This document shows positions 7,865 to 15,949 of a DNA stretch of 64,000 bases, piece by piece. The position numbers were made by a program, and so were the translations under genes. Each line of letters starts with the position of its first letter. Position 1 is the stretch's first letter. Below the pieces are notes generated by a model. The model did not search any database. It worked only from the letters and a program-made list of their open reading frames with translations, and was not told the DNA's origin. Origin of the DNA: Chloroflexota bacterium (GTDB lineage Bacteria; Chloroflexota; Dormibacteria; Dormibacterales; Dormibacteraceae); assembly GCA_005882135.1 (NCBI GenBank), contig VBDR01000024.1, forward strand, positions 1-64,000, written 5' to 3'.

Positions 7865-8829
7865 CCCGAGAGGTCGTCTGGGACCACGGCGTCGCGCTTC
7901 CGGGCTACCGGATGTGGCTCGACCCGTTGGTGGTGCGCAGCTTCGCATTCATCTCGCATGCGCACACAGACCACGCACGCCGTCACAAGGAGGCGCTGCT
8001 GACCCCGCAGACTCTTGCCCTGATCCCAGAGGCGCGTCGGCCCCGCGGCTGGCGCATGCTCGGTTTTGGCGAGACCATGCGGCGAGGCGAGGGGACGGTC
8101 ACGCTTCATCCCGCCGGCCACATGCTCGGCTCAGCCCAACTGCATTTCGAGCACCAGGGAACATCTCTCCTGTACACGGGCGACATCAAGCTGCGGCAAC
8201 CCAGCGGCATCCCGCCAACTTTCGTGCCGAGGGCCGACGTGCTCATCCTCGAGAGCACTTACGGGCGGCCCCATTTTCGCTTCGGCGACCCCGACTCCAC
8301 GATCGAGGCGATCGCCATGTGGTGCCGCCGCGCGCTGGACAGCCGCGTCACCCCGGTCCTGCTCTGCCACGCGCTCGGCAAGACCGAGGAGGTCATGCTC
8401 GCGCTCGCCCCGTATGGGTTTGAATTTGCCCTCGAGAAACGCTGCGCGCCATGCGCGCGCGATTACGCCGGGGCCGGTCGCTCGCTCCCAGCCTGGGTCG
8501 AGCTGGATGGAGAGCCCGTCAATGGCCGCGTGGTGATCGCGCCACCTGTCGGCAAGGACGAGATCCGCCGCCTCGGCCGTTATCGGACGGCGCTGGTTTC
8601 CGGCTGGGCCAAGGACGCGGAGTTCGCGCGCCTGTTCGGGGCTGACGCGACGTTTGATCTCTCCGACCACTGCGATTTCGACGAGCTCATCGAAGTCGTC
8701 GAGCGATCAGGCGCTGACCAGGTGTACACCGTGCACGGCTATACCGAGGACTTCGCCCGGTACCTGCGCAAGCGGGGCATCCGAGCCTGGGCCCTGGAAG
8801 CGAACGAGCAGCTGGTGTTGGCGCTTTAG
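7861..8829 (+). CDS. MBL-fold exonuclease, ligase-associated type
   Basis: Metallo-beta-lactamase/beta-CASP-like nuclease of 322 residues, starting at the ATG that overlaps the yjeF stop. The zinc site is explicit: HAHTDH (His33, His35, Asp37, His38), HPAGHMLGSAQ, LLYTGDIKL, and the late SDHCDF and VHGYTEDFA motifs. This family is known from bacterial DNA-repair clusters in which it accompanies an ATP-dependent DNA ligase, an Lhr-like helicase and a phosphoesterase. Here an ATP-dependent ligase lies 0.6 kb away, but the helicase and phosphoesterase are not in the window. The role is likely 3'-end processing before ligation. Confidence 0.85.
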   Translation: MTREVVWDHGVALPGYRMWLDPLVVRSFAFISHAHTDHARRHKEALLTPQTLALIPEARRPRGWRMLGFGETMRRGEGTVTLHPAGHMLGSAQLHFEHQGTSLLYTGDIKLRQPSGIPPTFVPRADVLILESTYGRPHFRFGDPDSTIEAIAMWCRRALDSRVTPVLLCHALGKTEEVMLALAPYGFEFALEKRCAPCARDYAGAGRSLPAWVELDGEPVNGRVVIAPPVGKDEIRRLGRYRTALVSGWAKDAEFARLFGADATFDLSDHCDFDELIEVVERSGADQVYTVHGYTEDFARYLRKRGIRAWALEANEQLVLAL

Positions 8830-9182
8830 CGCAGAGCCCAGCCGGAGCGGAGAACCGCGCGGCGCAGGTCGTGGTCTTTCGCGGCCGCGTCGCTGAGCTT
8901 GGTCAGGAGCAGGTCGACCCATGCCGCGAGCTCGACGGGCGGGGCCAACTCGAGCGCCTCGTTCTTGACCCTGGCTCGGAAGCTGCGTCCGTCGACATCG
9001 ATGGCGACCTCGGTGATCGGCCCTCGATTCAGATGCCCACGCTTGGCCTGTGCGATGGGAAGCCGCTCGACCAGGTAATCCAACAGTTCCGACGGTTCGT
9101 CGCGCTCGACCAGAGGCGCGTGACAGAACACGCAGGCCTCATCGATCGGCAGCGCCGGGGCGGAGCAAACTGGGCAGTTCAT
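8826..9182 (-). CDS. Small zinc-ribbon protein, unknown
   Basis: A 118-residue protein with an N-terminal CPVC (3-6) and CVFC (17-20) pair, a compact treble of Cys expected to bind one zinc, followed by a domain of about 90 residues with VAIDVDGRSFRARVKNEALEL and a C-terminal helix rich in Leu and Asp. It converges on the exonuclease gene with a 4-nt overlap. Its position between the exonuclease and the ligase suggests, but does not prove, a nucleic-acid role. Confidence 0.72.
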   Translation of the reverse strand: MNCPVCSAPALPIDEACVFCHAPLVERDEPSELLDYLVERLPIAQAKRGHLNRGPITEVAIDVDGRSFRARVKNEALELAPPVELAAWVDLLLTKLSDAAAKDHDLRRAVLRSGWALR

Positions 9183-9207
9183 TTGTGTGGCGGGTAGAAG
9201 TTGGGTT

Positions 9208-9420
9208 CTAGTCGGTGTAGCGGGTAATTGTGCGGTCCTCGCGCCCCTTTTCAGCCTGGTATAACGGGCAATCCTCGAAATTCCGCACGCAGATGGGCGG
9301 GCTGTCGCTCAGCGCGTACTTCCGCTTGGAGCGGTGGTCGACGTGGCAGTCGGCGCGGTAGACACGCAGCATGGCGTGCTGGTCTTTGACCAACTCCTCT
9401 AGGTAAGGGCAGCGCCGCAT
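9208..9420 (-). CDS. Small Cys-rich protein, unknown
   Basis: A 70-residue protein with four Cys at 4, 25, 44 and 51 (RRCPYLEE, ADCHVD, PICVRNF, DCPLYQ), a spacing fit for one zinc or an Fe-S centre. No family is recognised. It has a bidirectional promoter with the DNA ligase gene: the symmetric core TACGATA at 9428-9434 lies 8 nt from each start codon. Shared control with the ligase is therefore likely, which hints at a DNA-repair role. Confidence 0.65.
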   Translation of the reverse strand: MRRCPYLEELVKDQHAMLRVYRADCHVDHRSKRKYALSDSPPICVRNFEDCPLYQAEKGREDRTITRYTD

Positions 9421-9427
9421 CCCGACT

Positions 9428-9434
9428 TACGATA
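9428..9434. promoter_or_regulatory. Symmetric TANNNTA divergent -10 core (small Cys protein / ligase)
   Basis: TACGATA gives TACGAT on the plus strand, 8 nt before the ligase GTG at 9442, and TATCGT on the minus strand, 8 nt before the ATG at 9420. Neither gene has a Shine-Dalgarno sequence in that space. Confidence 0.55.
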
Positions 9435-9441
9435 GGCCTCC

Positions 9442-11097
9442 GTGCTTGATTTCGCCCGAGCAGGAGCCGCGGTCGGCGCGACGCCGGCCACGCTGGAGAA
9501 GACGCGGATCCTCGGCGCGTATTTCCGCAGGCTGGGCGAGGACGACCTCAGGCGGGCGGCGGTCTACATGAGCGGGCGCGCGTTTCCACCTTCCAGGCGG
9601 CGGACGCTTGGCCTTGGCTGGTCGACGCTGAGCAAGGTCGTCTCGTCCGTTTCGCGCCGCGACGAGGCTGAGCTCGGGCAAATCTTCCGCAAGCACTCTG
9701 ACCTCGGCGACTGGGCCGGCGAGGCGCTCGATGGACGCACCCAACCCGAAGTGGTCACCCTCCAGGAAGTCGAGGTCACGCTCGACGCGATCAGGACCGC
9801 GCGCGGCACGGCCAAGGCGGCGCCGCTGGAGTCGATGCTCCGGCGCCTGGATCCGGAGGCGGCGCGGTTCTTCATCAAGATCATCTCGGGCGAGATGCGC
9901 ATCGGATTGAGTGAGGGCCTGGTCGAGGCGGCGATCGCCGAAGCGTTCGGGGCGCCGATCACGCAGGTCAAACGGGTTCACCTGGTGACTGGCGACATCG
10001 GTGAGACCGCTGTGCGATGCAAGCGCGGAGAGTTCGAGGCCAGCACGATCACGCTGTTCCAGCCCGTGCGCTTCATGCTCGCGAGCCCGGTCGAGACGCC
10101 AGGCGAGGCCTTCGAGCGCATGGCTGCGGGCACGGTCTGGACGGAGGAGAAATACGACGGGGTGCGCTGTCAGCTGCATCGCCAGGCGTCTCGGGTGGAG
10201 CTGTTCTCGCGCGACCTCAAAGAGACGACCGGCGCATTTCCCGAGCTCACCGAGGCTGCGCCCTCGATCGGTCACGACGTGCTCTTCGACGGCGAGGTCC
10301 TTGCGCACCGCGATGGCCGCGTGCTCCGGTTCTTTGAGCTGCAGCGGCGGCTAGGGCGCAAGCAGGTCGACGCCGTCTTGCGGCGCGATGTGCCGGTGGT
10401 GCTCGTCATCTTCGACGTGCTGTGGCTCGACGGCCGCACCCTGCTCGACGAGCCGCTCACGACACGGCGCAAGCTGCTAGAAGGTCTCGGCCTCGAGCAT
10501 CCGTTTCTGCTGGCGCGGCTCGAGGAGGCGACCGACCCGCAGCACCTCGACCGCATCTTTGCCGAGACGCGAGAACGTGGCAATGAGGGGTTGATGGTCA
10601 AGGATCCAATCAGTCCGTACACGCCAGGACGGCGCGGCCTGGCATGGCTGAAGCTGAAGCGGCCTCTCGCGACACTCGACGTCGTCGTGACTGCGGTCGA
10701 GTGGGGCCACGGCAAGCGGAAGGGCGTGCTGTCCGATTACACGTTTGCGGTCAAGGACACGCGGACGGGCCGGCTCGTCAACGTCGGCAAGGCGTACACC
10801 GGGCTGACTGATGCTGAAATCGCGACTTTCACTGAGCGCTTTCTGGCGATGACGGTCGAGGACATGGGCCATGTGCGGATGGTGCGGCCGGAGGTGGTGC
10901 TCGAAGTCGCGTTCGACTCCATCCAGCACTCGGGGCGGCACCTGAGCGGTTTCGCGCTTCGCTTTCCGCGCATCGTGCGCATCCGCGACGACAAGCCGGT
11001 GGATGAGATCGACACGCTCGAGCGTGTGGCCGGGCTCTACGACCGGTATTTCGGTGAGAAATCAGAGGTGCCATTGTCCGAGGTCGCGGAGACTTGA
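9442..11097 (+). CDS. lig: ATP-dependent DNA ligase
   Basis: Joins DNA nicks using ATP. The 551 residues have the three-domain archaeal-LigB-like layout: N-terminal DNA-binding domain (about 1-200), adenylation domain with motif I EEKYDGVR and the nucleotidyl Lys237, motif III FDGEVLA, motif IV-like NEGLMVKD and motif V LAWLKLKR, then a C-terminal OB fold (GRLVNVGKAYTGLTD, VLEVAFDSIQHS). It is an accessory ligase, distinct from the NAD-dependent LigA expected elsewhere. The MBL-fold exonuclease nearby is a typical partner. The GTG start is probably leaderless. Confidence 0.93.
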   Translation: MLDFARAGAAVGATPATLEKTRILGAYFRRLGEDDLRRAAVYMSGRAFPPSRRRTLGLGWSTLSKVVSSVSRRDEAELGQIFRKHSDLGDWAGEALDGRTQPEVVTLQEVEVTLDAIRTARGTAKAAPLESMLRRLDPEAARFFIKIISGEMRIGLSEGLVEAAIAEAFGAPITQVKRVHLVTGDIGETAVRCKRGEFEASTITLFQPVRFMLASPVETPGEAFERMAAGTVWTEEKYDGVRCQLHRQASRVELFSRDLKETTGAFPELTEAAPSIGHDVLFDGEVLAHRDGRVLRFFELQRRLGRKQVDAVLRRDVPVVLVIFDVLWLDGRTLLDEPLTTRRKLLEGLGLEHPFLLARLEEATDPQHLDRIFAETRERGNEGLMVKDPISPYTPGRRGLAWLKLKRPLATLDVVVTAVEWGHGKRKGVLSDYTFAVKDTRTGRLVNVGKAYTGLTDAEIATFTERFLAMTVEDMGHVRMVRPEVVLEVAFDSIQHSGRHLSGFALRFPRIVRIRDDKPVDEIDTLERVAGLYDRYFGEKSEVPLSEVAET

Positions 11098-11109
11098 CTC
11101 TTCCCACCC

Positions 11110-11147
11110 GGCGGCTGCGCCGCCGACCTCCCCACATGGTGGGGAGG
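11110..11147. repeat. Tandem perfect hairpins in the ligase/MBL gap
   Basis: Two perfect inverted repeats sit back to back: 6-bp arms at 11110-11115 and 11119-11124 with a 3-nt loop, then 9-bp arms at 11127-11135 and 11139-11147 with a 3-nt ATG loop. There is no T-run, so this is not a classical terminator. The right arm of the second hairpin contains GGGGAGG, which could serve as the ribosome site of the next gene. It may be a short palindromic repeat or an RNA control element. Confidence 0.55.
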
Positions 11148-11161
11148 TGAATTAGCTTCTC

Positions 11162-11899
11162 GTGCGTCTCACTTTCATGGGGACGGCTGGGGCTCGCTTC
11201 ATGGTTGCCAGGCAGGTTGCCGCGTCCGGTGGTCTTTTCATCGAGGACGGGAACACTCGGATCAGCCTTGATCCGGGTCCTGGCGCGGTGGTGCAGTACG
11301 CGCAGCGAAAGATCGACCTCACGACACTCGACGCGATCGTGGTCAGCCACCGGCACCTCGACCACGTCGGCGACGTGAACGTGATGATCGAAGCCATGAC
11401 CGACGGCGGTTTCTCGCACCGAGGGCGGCTCTTCTGTCCCTCCGACGCGCTCGATGAGGACCCGGTCGTGCTCAAGTACCTGCGCCGGTTCCCGCAGGAG
11501 ATCGTCCGCCTTGCACCCGAAACCTCCTACTCGGTCAATGGGCTGACGTTCACAACCAGCGGCCGCCACGTGCACCAGGTCGAGACGTACGGTTTTCGTT
11601 TCGGCCACCGGCTCGGTTGGATCACCGACTCCGCTTACTACGAGGGCATCGCCGAGCAGCACCAAGCCGATGTGATGCTGATCCACACCATCCTGATGCA
11701 CTGCAGGCCGGATCTTCCGCACCTCTGCATTGACGACGCGGAGCGCATCATCCGCGAGGCGAAACCGCGGCTCGCCATCCTGACGCACTATGGGATGGCG
11801 GTCTGGCAAGCGAACCCGCAGGAGATCGCCGCCGACCTTACGCATCGGATCGGGACCGAGGTCCAGGCTGCGCGAGACGGGATGTCGCTAGAGCTGTGA
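11162..11899 (+). CDS. MBL-fold metal-dependent hydrolase
   Basis: A 245-residue metallo-beta-lactamase-fold protein related to the RNase Z/PhnP-like branch (Lactamase_B_2). The metal site reads SHRHLDHVGD (His63, His65, Asp67, His68), then SGRHVHQ, WITDSAYY with the bridging Asp, and ILTHYGM. There is no beta-CASP domain and no flexible arm as in tRNase Z. The GTG start follows the G-rich arm of the hairpin at 11139-11147. The substrate is unknown: small phosphodiester or RNA processing are possibilities. Confidence 0.83.
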   Translation: MRLTFMGTAGARFMVARQVAASGGLFIEDGNTRISLDPGPGAVVQYAQRKIDLTTLDAIVVSHRHLDHVGDVNVMIEAMTDGGFSHRGRLFCPSDALDEDPVVLKYLRRFPQEIVRLAPETSYSVNGLTFTTSGRHVHQVETYGFRFGHRLGWITDSAYYEGIAEQHQADVMLIHTILMHCRPDLPHLCIDDAERIIREAKPRLAILTHYGMAVWQANPQEIAADLTHRIGTEVQAARDGMSLEL

Positions 11900-11914
11900 A
11901 CACCCCGCTTTGAC

Positions 11915-13057
11915 ATGAACGAGCGATGGCGATGGCGCGGCTCGGTCGCGATGCTGGCGGTCGCGCTGGCGTTTTTCCTCTATCCGCTGCTGCCGAACGA
12001 CGACGTCATCAACTCCGACTGGCCCGCGTTTGCGACAGGGGCCCGTCTCATCATTTCCGACCCGGGTCATCTGTACGACCTCCACGCCCAGCAGCGCGTC
12101 CAGCTCGAGGTGACCGGCGGCCGCACCCTCGTCACCCTCGGTATCCACGGCATCCTGCCCTTCCTCGCCCCGGCCTGGGTCGCCCTGCTCGCGGTCCCAT
12201 TCGAGCGGCTGGGCACCGACCTCGGAGGACGGGTCTGGATTCTGTTCGGCCTCGTCTGCCTGGCGGGCGGCCTATACCTGGCGACCCGCACCCATCCTTC
12301 GGAGGGGCTGCGCCGGAGGGGCGCGACCGAAATGCTGCCGGGCTTCGCCGCCGTGCCCACCGCGCTGATGCTTCTCAACGCCCAGCTCGACGGGATCGTG
12401 GCCCTTGGTGTGGGGGCCGCCATCGCGCTACGGTCGCGGCCGTATCTCGCCGGCCTCGCGCTCGGCCTGACCTTGATGAAGCCTCAGCTGATGCTGCCGC
12501 TCGCGGTAGCCGTGATCCTGGCGAGGCGCTGGCAGGTGCTTGCCGGGTGGGCTGCCGCCGGTGCCGGGCTGTTGGCGACCACCGCGATCCTCAACCCGCG
12601 ATGGGTGCTGGACTGGCTGGGCCAGACCCGCGCCACCGTCGCGCCGGCCAGCCGCGAGGTCGACCTGCCCCACCTCGGCGTCCTGCTGCCAGGCCAGGCG
12701 CAGACCATCGCTGTGGCGGTGCTGACCCTGGTCGCGATCGCGCTCGTGGTGTACCTCGCGAGACGCCGGCGGGACGACTTTCGGGCCACCGCCGCCGTGC
12801 TGGTCGCCGGCGGCGTGCTCGCGGCGCCGCACGCGCTGCCGGCGGACCTGGTCCTGGTCGCGGTGGCCATGGCCGTCTGGGGGCGCGCGCGATGGTTCGA
12901 CTGGCTGGGCCTTTCGGTGGCGGCGTTGGTGGCGGCGCTCACCCCCGCGCCCGTGCCGGCTGTGGTCGGGATTGCCCTTATCGGCTGGGTGTGCGTGCGG
13001 GCCGCAGGCGTGGCTAGCCGGCGGTCGATAGAACCGGTACCCGCTTCTGCTCGATGA
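11915..13057 (+). CDS. GT87 (DUF2029) polytopic glycosyltransferase
   Basis: Integral membrane protein of 380 residues with about ten hydrophobic segments. After the first membrane segment, an extracytoplasmic loop has [14 protein letters not shown] and HLYDLHAQ, the pattern of GT-C enzymes of family 87, which in actinobacteria use polyprenyl-phosphate mannose to extend phosphatidylinositol mannosides or lipoarabinomannan. [14 protein letters not shown] is another family-like segment. The acceptor cannot be told here, but PimA-type genes at 56-60 kb make mannolipid extension a reasonable inference. The end overlaps clpP on the other strand by 44 bp. Confidence 0.8.
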   Translation: MNERWRWRGSVAMLAVALAFFLYPLLPNDDVINSDWPAFATGARLIISDPGHLYDLHAQQRVQLEVTGGRTLVTLGIHGILPFLAPAWVALLAVPFERLGTDLGGRVWILFGLVCLAGGLYLATRTHPSEGLRRRGATEMLPGFAAVPTALMLLNAQLDGIVALGVGAAIALRSRPYLAGLALGLTLMKPQLMLPLAVAVILARRWQVLAGWAAAGAGLLATTAILNPRWVLDWLGQTRATVAPASREVDLPHLGVLLPGQAQTIAVAVLTLVAIALVVYLARRRRDDFRATAAVLVAGGVLAAPHALPADLVLVAVAMAVWGRARWFDWLGLSVAALVAALTPAPVPAVVGIALIGWVCVRAAGVASRRSIEPVPASAR

Positions 13058-13634
13058 TGCCGTCGATCAGTCCGTACTCGACGGCCTCCAGCGGCGACAG
13101 GAAGTAGTCGCGGTCGGTGTCCCGCTCGACCCGGTCCAGCGGCTGACCGGTGTGCTTGGCGATGAGCTCGTTGAGCACCGTCCGGATCCGGATGATCTCT
13201 CGGGCGTGGATGTCGAGGTCGCTCGCTTGACCCTGAAGGCCCTTGCCGCCGATCAGCGGCTGATGCATGTGGATGGTCGCGCTCGGCAGCGAGTACCGCT
13301 TGCCTTTCGCTCCGGCCATCAGCACCACGGTGCCGAAGCTTGCCGCACGCCCGATGCAAACCGTCGAGATGGGTGCCCGGACGTATTGCATGGTGTCGTA
13401 GATCGCAAGCCCAGCGGTGACCGCGCCCCCCGGAGAGTTGATGTAGATCTGGATCTCCTTGTCGGGGTCGTCAGCCGCCAGGTACATGAGCTGAGCGACG
13501 ACGAGGTTGGCGACCACGTCGTCGATCGGGCGCCCGATCAGGATGATTCGGTCTCTGAGCAGCCGCGAGTAGATATCGAAAGTCCGCTCGCGGTTGCCGC
13601 CCTCGTTCTCGACGACGGTGGGGATGTACGCCAA
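13014..13634 (-). CDS. clpP: ATP-dependent Clp protease proteolytic subunit
   Basis: Serine protease barrel that degrades unfolded or tagged proteins with ClpX/ClpC/ClpA ATPases. Starting at the TTG at 13634 (reading [11 protein letters not shown], the normal ClpP N-terminus) gives 206 residues. The catalytic Ser99 lies in [13 protein letters not shown], His124 in [10 protein letters not shown], and the acid in ERDTDRDYF; the oligomerisation helix region IYDTMQYV is intact. A frame opens 25 codons earlier at 13709, but that stretch lies in the dispersed repeat (13663-13781), which argues for the internal start. The SFG variant near the nucleophile replaces the more common SMG. Confidence 0.9.
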   Translation of the reverse strand: MAYIPTVVENEGGNRERTFDIYSRLLRDRIILIGRPIDDVVANLVVAQLMYLAADDPDKEIQIYINSPGGAVTAGLAIYDTMQYVRAPISTVCIGRAASFGTVVLMAGAKGKRYSLPSATIHMHQPLIGGKGLQGQASDLDIHAREIIRIRTVLNELIAKHTGQPLDRVERDTDRDYFLSPLEAVEYGLIDGIIEQKRVPVLSTAG

Positions 13635-13662
13635 TCTGGATGGCAGCTTACGAGAAACATTC

Positions 13663-13781
13663 GCGGGTGAGCCAGGCCTCCCCCGCGGGCCCCCTCCATG
13701 GCATGCCATGCCTGGGAGGCGTTTGGAGGTTACGCTCGAGGGACGGCCGGAATAAATCCGGCCTACATCCCACCTCGTCTA
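13663..13781. repeat. 119-bp double-hairpin dispersed repeat, copy A
   Basis: This matches copy B at 25755-25873 with the same length. Shared blocks are the outer hairpin arm ending GCCTCCCCCGC, the following GGGCCCCCTCC, a GGCGTTTGG block, the second hairpin (GGCCGGA at 13745-13751 and TCCGGCC at 13757-13763, 5-nt loop) and the right end CACCTCGTCTA. Copy A fills the gap between clpP and the divergent hypothetical gene and lies in the 5' region of both. The outer left arm has two mismatches here. Confidence 0.72.
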
Positions 13782-13787
13782 CCCCTA

Positions 13788-14234
13788 ATGTTGCTGTCGC
13801 CATCTGACTTCTTTGTCCGGCTGCGGAAGGCGTTGAAACATAGCCTGCCGGCAGCCATGCACGACTTCCGCACCATCCGCGGCCGGGGACGGCTCATGAA
13901 AGTGCACTTCGGCGAGCCGGCCTTCCACTACGAGGCATGGCACCACGCCGGCGTGGGCAGGCTGGAGGTCGGGTTGCATTTCGAGGCGTCGGCCGGCGAG
14001 AACCAGGCGGCCTTTGACTTCTTTCGCTCGCGTATGGTCGAGGTCAAGGCGAGCCTGCCGCGGGCCGAGCTCGAGCCATGGGATCGCGGCTGGTCCAGGC
14101 TGTACGAGACCGTGCCGGCCGGGCGGCTGGATGACGTCGTGCTCGACCACACGGTCGCGTGCATGACCGAATATGTGGTCACCCTCCAGCCCCTTCTCGA
14201 TCAGTTCTTGAGGAGTCGCGATGAGAACAGTTGA
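13788..14234 (+). CDS. Conserved-looking protein of unknown function
   Basis: I start at the ATG at 13788 (MLLSPSDFF), giving 148 residues; an earlier in-frame ATG at 13698 would lie inside the dispersed repeat. The protein has no signal or membrane segment. It reads as an alpha/beta domain: HYEAWHHAGVGRLEVGLHFEAS, then a helical C-terminus ending CMTEYVVTLQPLLDQFL. That pattern of a strand pair followed by FFRSRMVEVKASL resembles proteins that gauge or bind nucleic acid or nucleotide targets, but I cannot name a family. It overlaps the methyltransferase gene by 14 nt, so they are probably co-translated. Confidence 0.68.
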   Translation: MLLSPSDFFVRLRKALKHSLPAAMHDFRTIRGRGRLMKVHFGEPAFHYEAWHHAGVGRLEVGLHFEASAGENQAAFDFFRSRMVEVKASLPRAELEPWDRGWSRLYETVPAGRLDDVVLDHTVACMTEYVVTLQPLLDQFLRSRDENS

Positions 14235-14865
14235 AGTGACCGATGAGCTGCAGGCATACCTGGACGGCCTGGTGCCCAAGCGCGACCAGGTGCTGGCGCG
14301 GATGGAGGAAGAGGCCCATCGCGAAAACATCCCGATCGTCGATCCGCACGAGGGGATGCTGCTGTACCTGTTGGTCAAGATCGCAGGCGCCAAGCGGGTG
14401 CTGGAGCTGGGCACCGCGACCGGCTACAGCGGGATCTGGCTCCTGCGTGGCACCGATGGCGGATCGCTGACGACGTTCGAGGTCGATCACAAGCGCGCGG
14501 AACGTGCCCGGGCGAACTTCTCCGACGCCGGCCTCGGCAAGCAGGCCCTGGTCCTAGAGCAGGACGCGGTGGCCGGCCTGGAAAAGGTCGATCAGAGGTT
14601 TGACGCCTGCTTCATCGATCTGCTCAACGGCTTTCCATCCGAGGACGTGACGCGGCGGGCGCTCGAGCTGTGCCTACAGCGGCTCGAAGGCGGCGCGCTT
14701 CTGATGGCCGACAACGCGCTGCGGCAGGGCGAGGTCGCGCGACCGAAAAACCAGCAGGCGCGGAACGTCGCCCACTACAACGAGCTGGTGGCGAAGCATC
14801 CGCGCCTGGAGAGCGTCGTGATCCCGATCCGTGACGGTCTGTCTGTGGCCCGGGTCAGAGACTGA
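14221..14865 (+). CDS. SAM-dependent O-methyltransferase (class I, COMT-like)
   Basis: A 214-residue class I methyltransferase of the caffeoyl-CoA/catechol O-methyltransferase family. Motif I is VLELGTATGYSGIWLL, followed by TTFEVDHKRAERARANF with the acidic residue for SAM ribose, and DACFIDLLNGFP in place of the usual DxxFIDADK; LLMADNAL is the metal-associated DN motif. The loss of the usual Asp-Lys after FID is a mild departure. The natural substrate is unknown. It overlaps the upstream unknown gene and is followed by a strong hairpin. Confidence 0.85.
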   Translation: MRTVEVTDELQAYLDGLVPKRDQVLARMEEEAHRENIPIVDPHEGMLLYLLVKIAGAKRVLELGTATGYSGIWLLRGTDGGSLTTFEVDHKRAERARANFSDAGLGKQALVLEQDAVAGLEKVDQRFDACFIDLLNGFPSEDVTRRALELCLQRLEGGALLMADNALRQGEVARPKNQQARNVAHYNELVAKHPRLESVVIPIRDGLSVARVRD

Positions 14866-14875
14866 ACCCGCGCCA

Positions 14876-14902
14876 GTTCCGGGGCCGGTCCGGCCCCGGA
14901 AC
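14876..14902. terminator. Perfect 12-bp hairpin between convergent genes
   Basis: Arms 14876-14887 and 14891-14902 are fully complementary with a 3-nt GTC loop, centred in the 52-bp gap between two convergent genes. It would form on either transcript. There is no U-tract, so it is a hairpin-only terminator or an mRNA-end stabiliser rather than a classical intrinsic terminator. Confidence 0.6.
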
Positions 14903-14917
14903 CTGCACCCAAGGCGA

Positions 14918-15133
14918 TCAGCATGCCTTGACGTCGCCGACGAAGACGCACGGGCTGTCGTACGCGGCTGAAGACTGGGAGTCGACGACGAGAACCTTGC
15001 CCGGGGTGGTGATGACCGTCGCCGCCTTCAGCGCGTAACCAAGCTGAAGCCCGATCAGCAACGCCGCCAGGACCCCGAACGCGATCAGAATGGGCGCCAC
15101 CGGAAACCTTTGAATCTCGAGTCTTGCCTGCAT
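14918..15133 (-). CDS. Small single-pass membrane protein
   Basis: A 71-residue protein starting at the ATG at 15133, which is preceded 7 nt upstream by an excellent ribosome site (AAGGAGG); a longer frame from 15199 is therefore rejected. A basic N-terminus (QARLEIQRF) and one membrane segment (PILIAFGVLAALLIGLQLGY) place the C-terminal tail of about 40 residues outside. That tail has two Cys (DSPCVFVG and the final C) that could pair. The function is unknown. The strong ribosome site suggests abundant expression. Confidence 0.72.
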   Translation of the reverse strand: MQARLEIQRFPVAPILIAFGVLAALLIGLQLGYALKAATVITTPGKVLVVDSQSSAAYDSPCVFVGDVKAC

Positions 15134-15244
15134 CTGTCGAACCTCCTTGGGGGTGGAATCTGATGCAGGCAGCGTCCCTCGAATCCAACACCCAAACATC
15201 GGAGGAACTACCTAAATCAGACGGCCCGGGTACCCGAATTACGC

Positions 15245-15937
15245 TCAGGCCTGCTTGGCTTCGTCCCCCTCGATCCAGTACGTACCGTCGGCGGCGTGCT
15301 CTTTCTTCCAGATCGGCACGGTCTCTTTGAGCCGGTCGATGCCCCACTTGCAAGCCGCGATCGCCTCCGCCCGGTGGGGGCACGAAACCGAGACCACGAC
15401 CGACGCATCGCCGATCTGCAGCTTGCCGGTGCGGTGAGCCATCGCCACCCTCGCCTCAGGCCACTGCTCGGCGATCTCGTCGCCGATCTTGCGCATCTGC
15501 GCGGTCGCCATCTCGGTGTACGCCTCGTAGTCGAGCTCGGTTACCGAATGTCCGCGTGAGTTGTCGCGCACGACGCCCGTGAACGTGCAGATCGCGCCCG
15601 CGCCCGCATGCGCCACGGCTGCTTCGAGCCGGCGAGCGTCGATCGGATCGGCGGTCAGCTCGAAGAGGATCCCGACCCTGTGCGCGCCCCCGCTGACGGG
15701 CGGGATGAAGGCCACCTCATCGCCATCCGACACCTTGATGGTCCAGTCGGCAAACTCCTGGTTAAGCGCGGCCCGCACCCCTTCGCGCTCGGGGAGGGCT
15801 GGGTGTGCGCGCCGAGAGACGTCGTAGACGTCGGCCAGCGTCGAGCCGGGCGGCATCTGGCGTGGTTCGATCTCGACTCCCGCTTGTTCGCGCAGCCGAG
15901 CGAAAAACCGCACCCGTACGGCGACCGCTATCGCCAT
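15245..15937 (-). CDS. moaX: MoaD-MoaE fusion (molybdopterin synthase, MoaX type)
   Basis: Both subunits of molybdopterin synthase in one 230-residue chain, converting precursor Z (cPMP) to molybdopterin. Residues 1-84 are the MoaD ubiquitin-like sulfur carrier, ending in the diagnostic SGG at 82-84. MoaE follows directly, with FTGVVRDNSRG, YEAYTEMA, MAHRTGKLQIGD and the active-site PIWKKE. Because the Gly-Gly tail must be free to carry a thiocarboxylate, the fusion should need cleavage after Gly84, as known for mycobacterial MoaX. No other moa genes are in the window. Confidence 0.9.
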   Translation of the reverse strand: MAIAVAVRVRFFARLREQAGVEIEPRQMPPGSTLADVYDVSRRAHPALPEREGVRAALNQEFADWTIKVSDGDEVAFIPPVSGGAHRVGILFELTADPIDARRLEAAVAHAGAGAICTFTGVVRDNSRGHSVTELDYEAYTEMATAQMRKIGDEIAEQWPEARVAMAHRTGKLQIGDASVVVSVSCPHRAEAIAACKWGIDRLKETVPIWKKEHAADGTYWIEGDEAKQA

Positions 15938-15949
15938 GACGGCATCTTA

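Noticed and set aside
13709-13785. Upstream extensions of clpP (to 13709) and of the 148-residue gene (to 13698)
   Set aside because: Both stretches lie in the dispersed repeat and do not match the protein families; internal starts are better.
15228-15237. The palindrome CGGGTACCCG near moaX
   Set aside because: A 10-bp palindrome of this composition is expected by chance in high-G+C DNA, and nothing else supports an operator.
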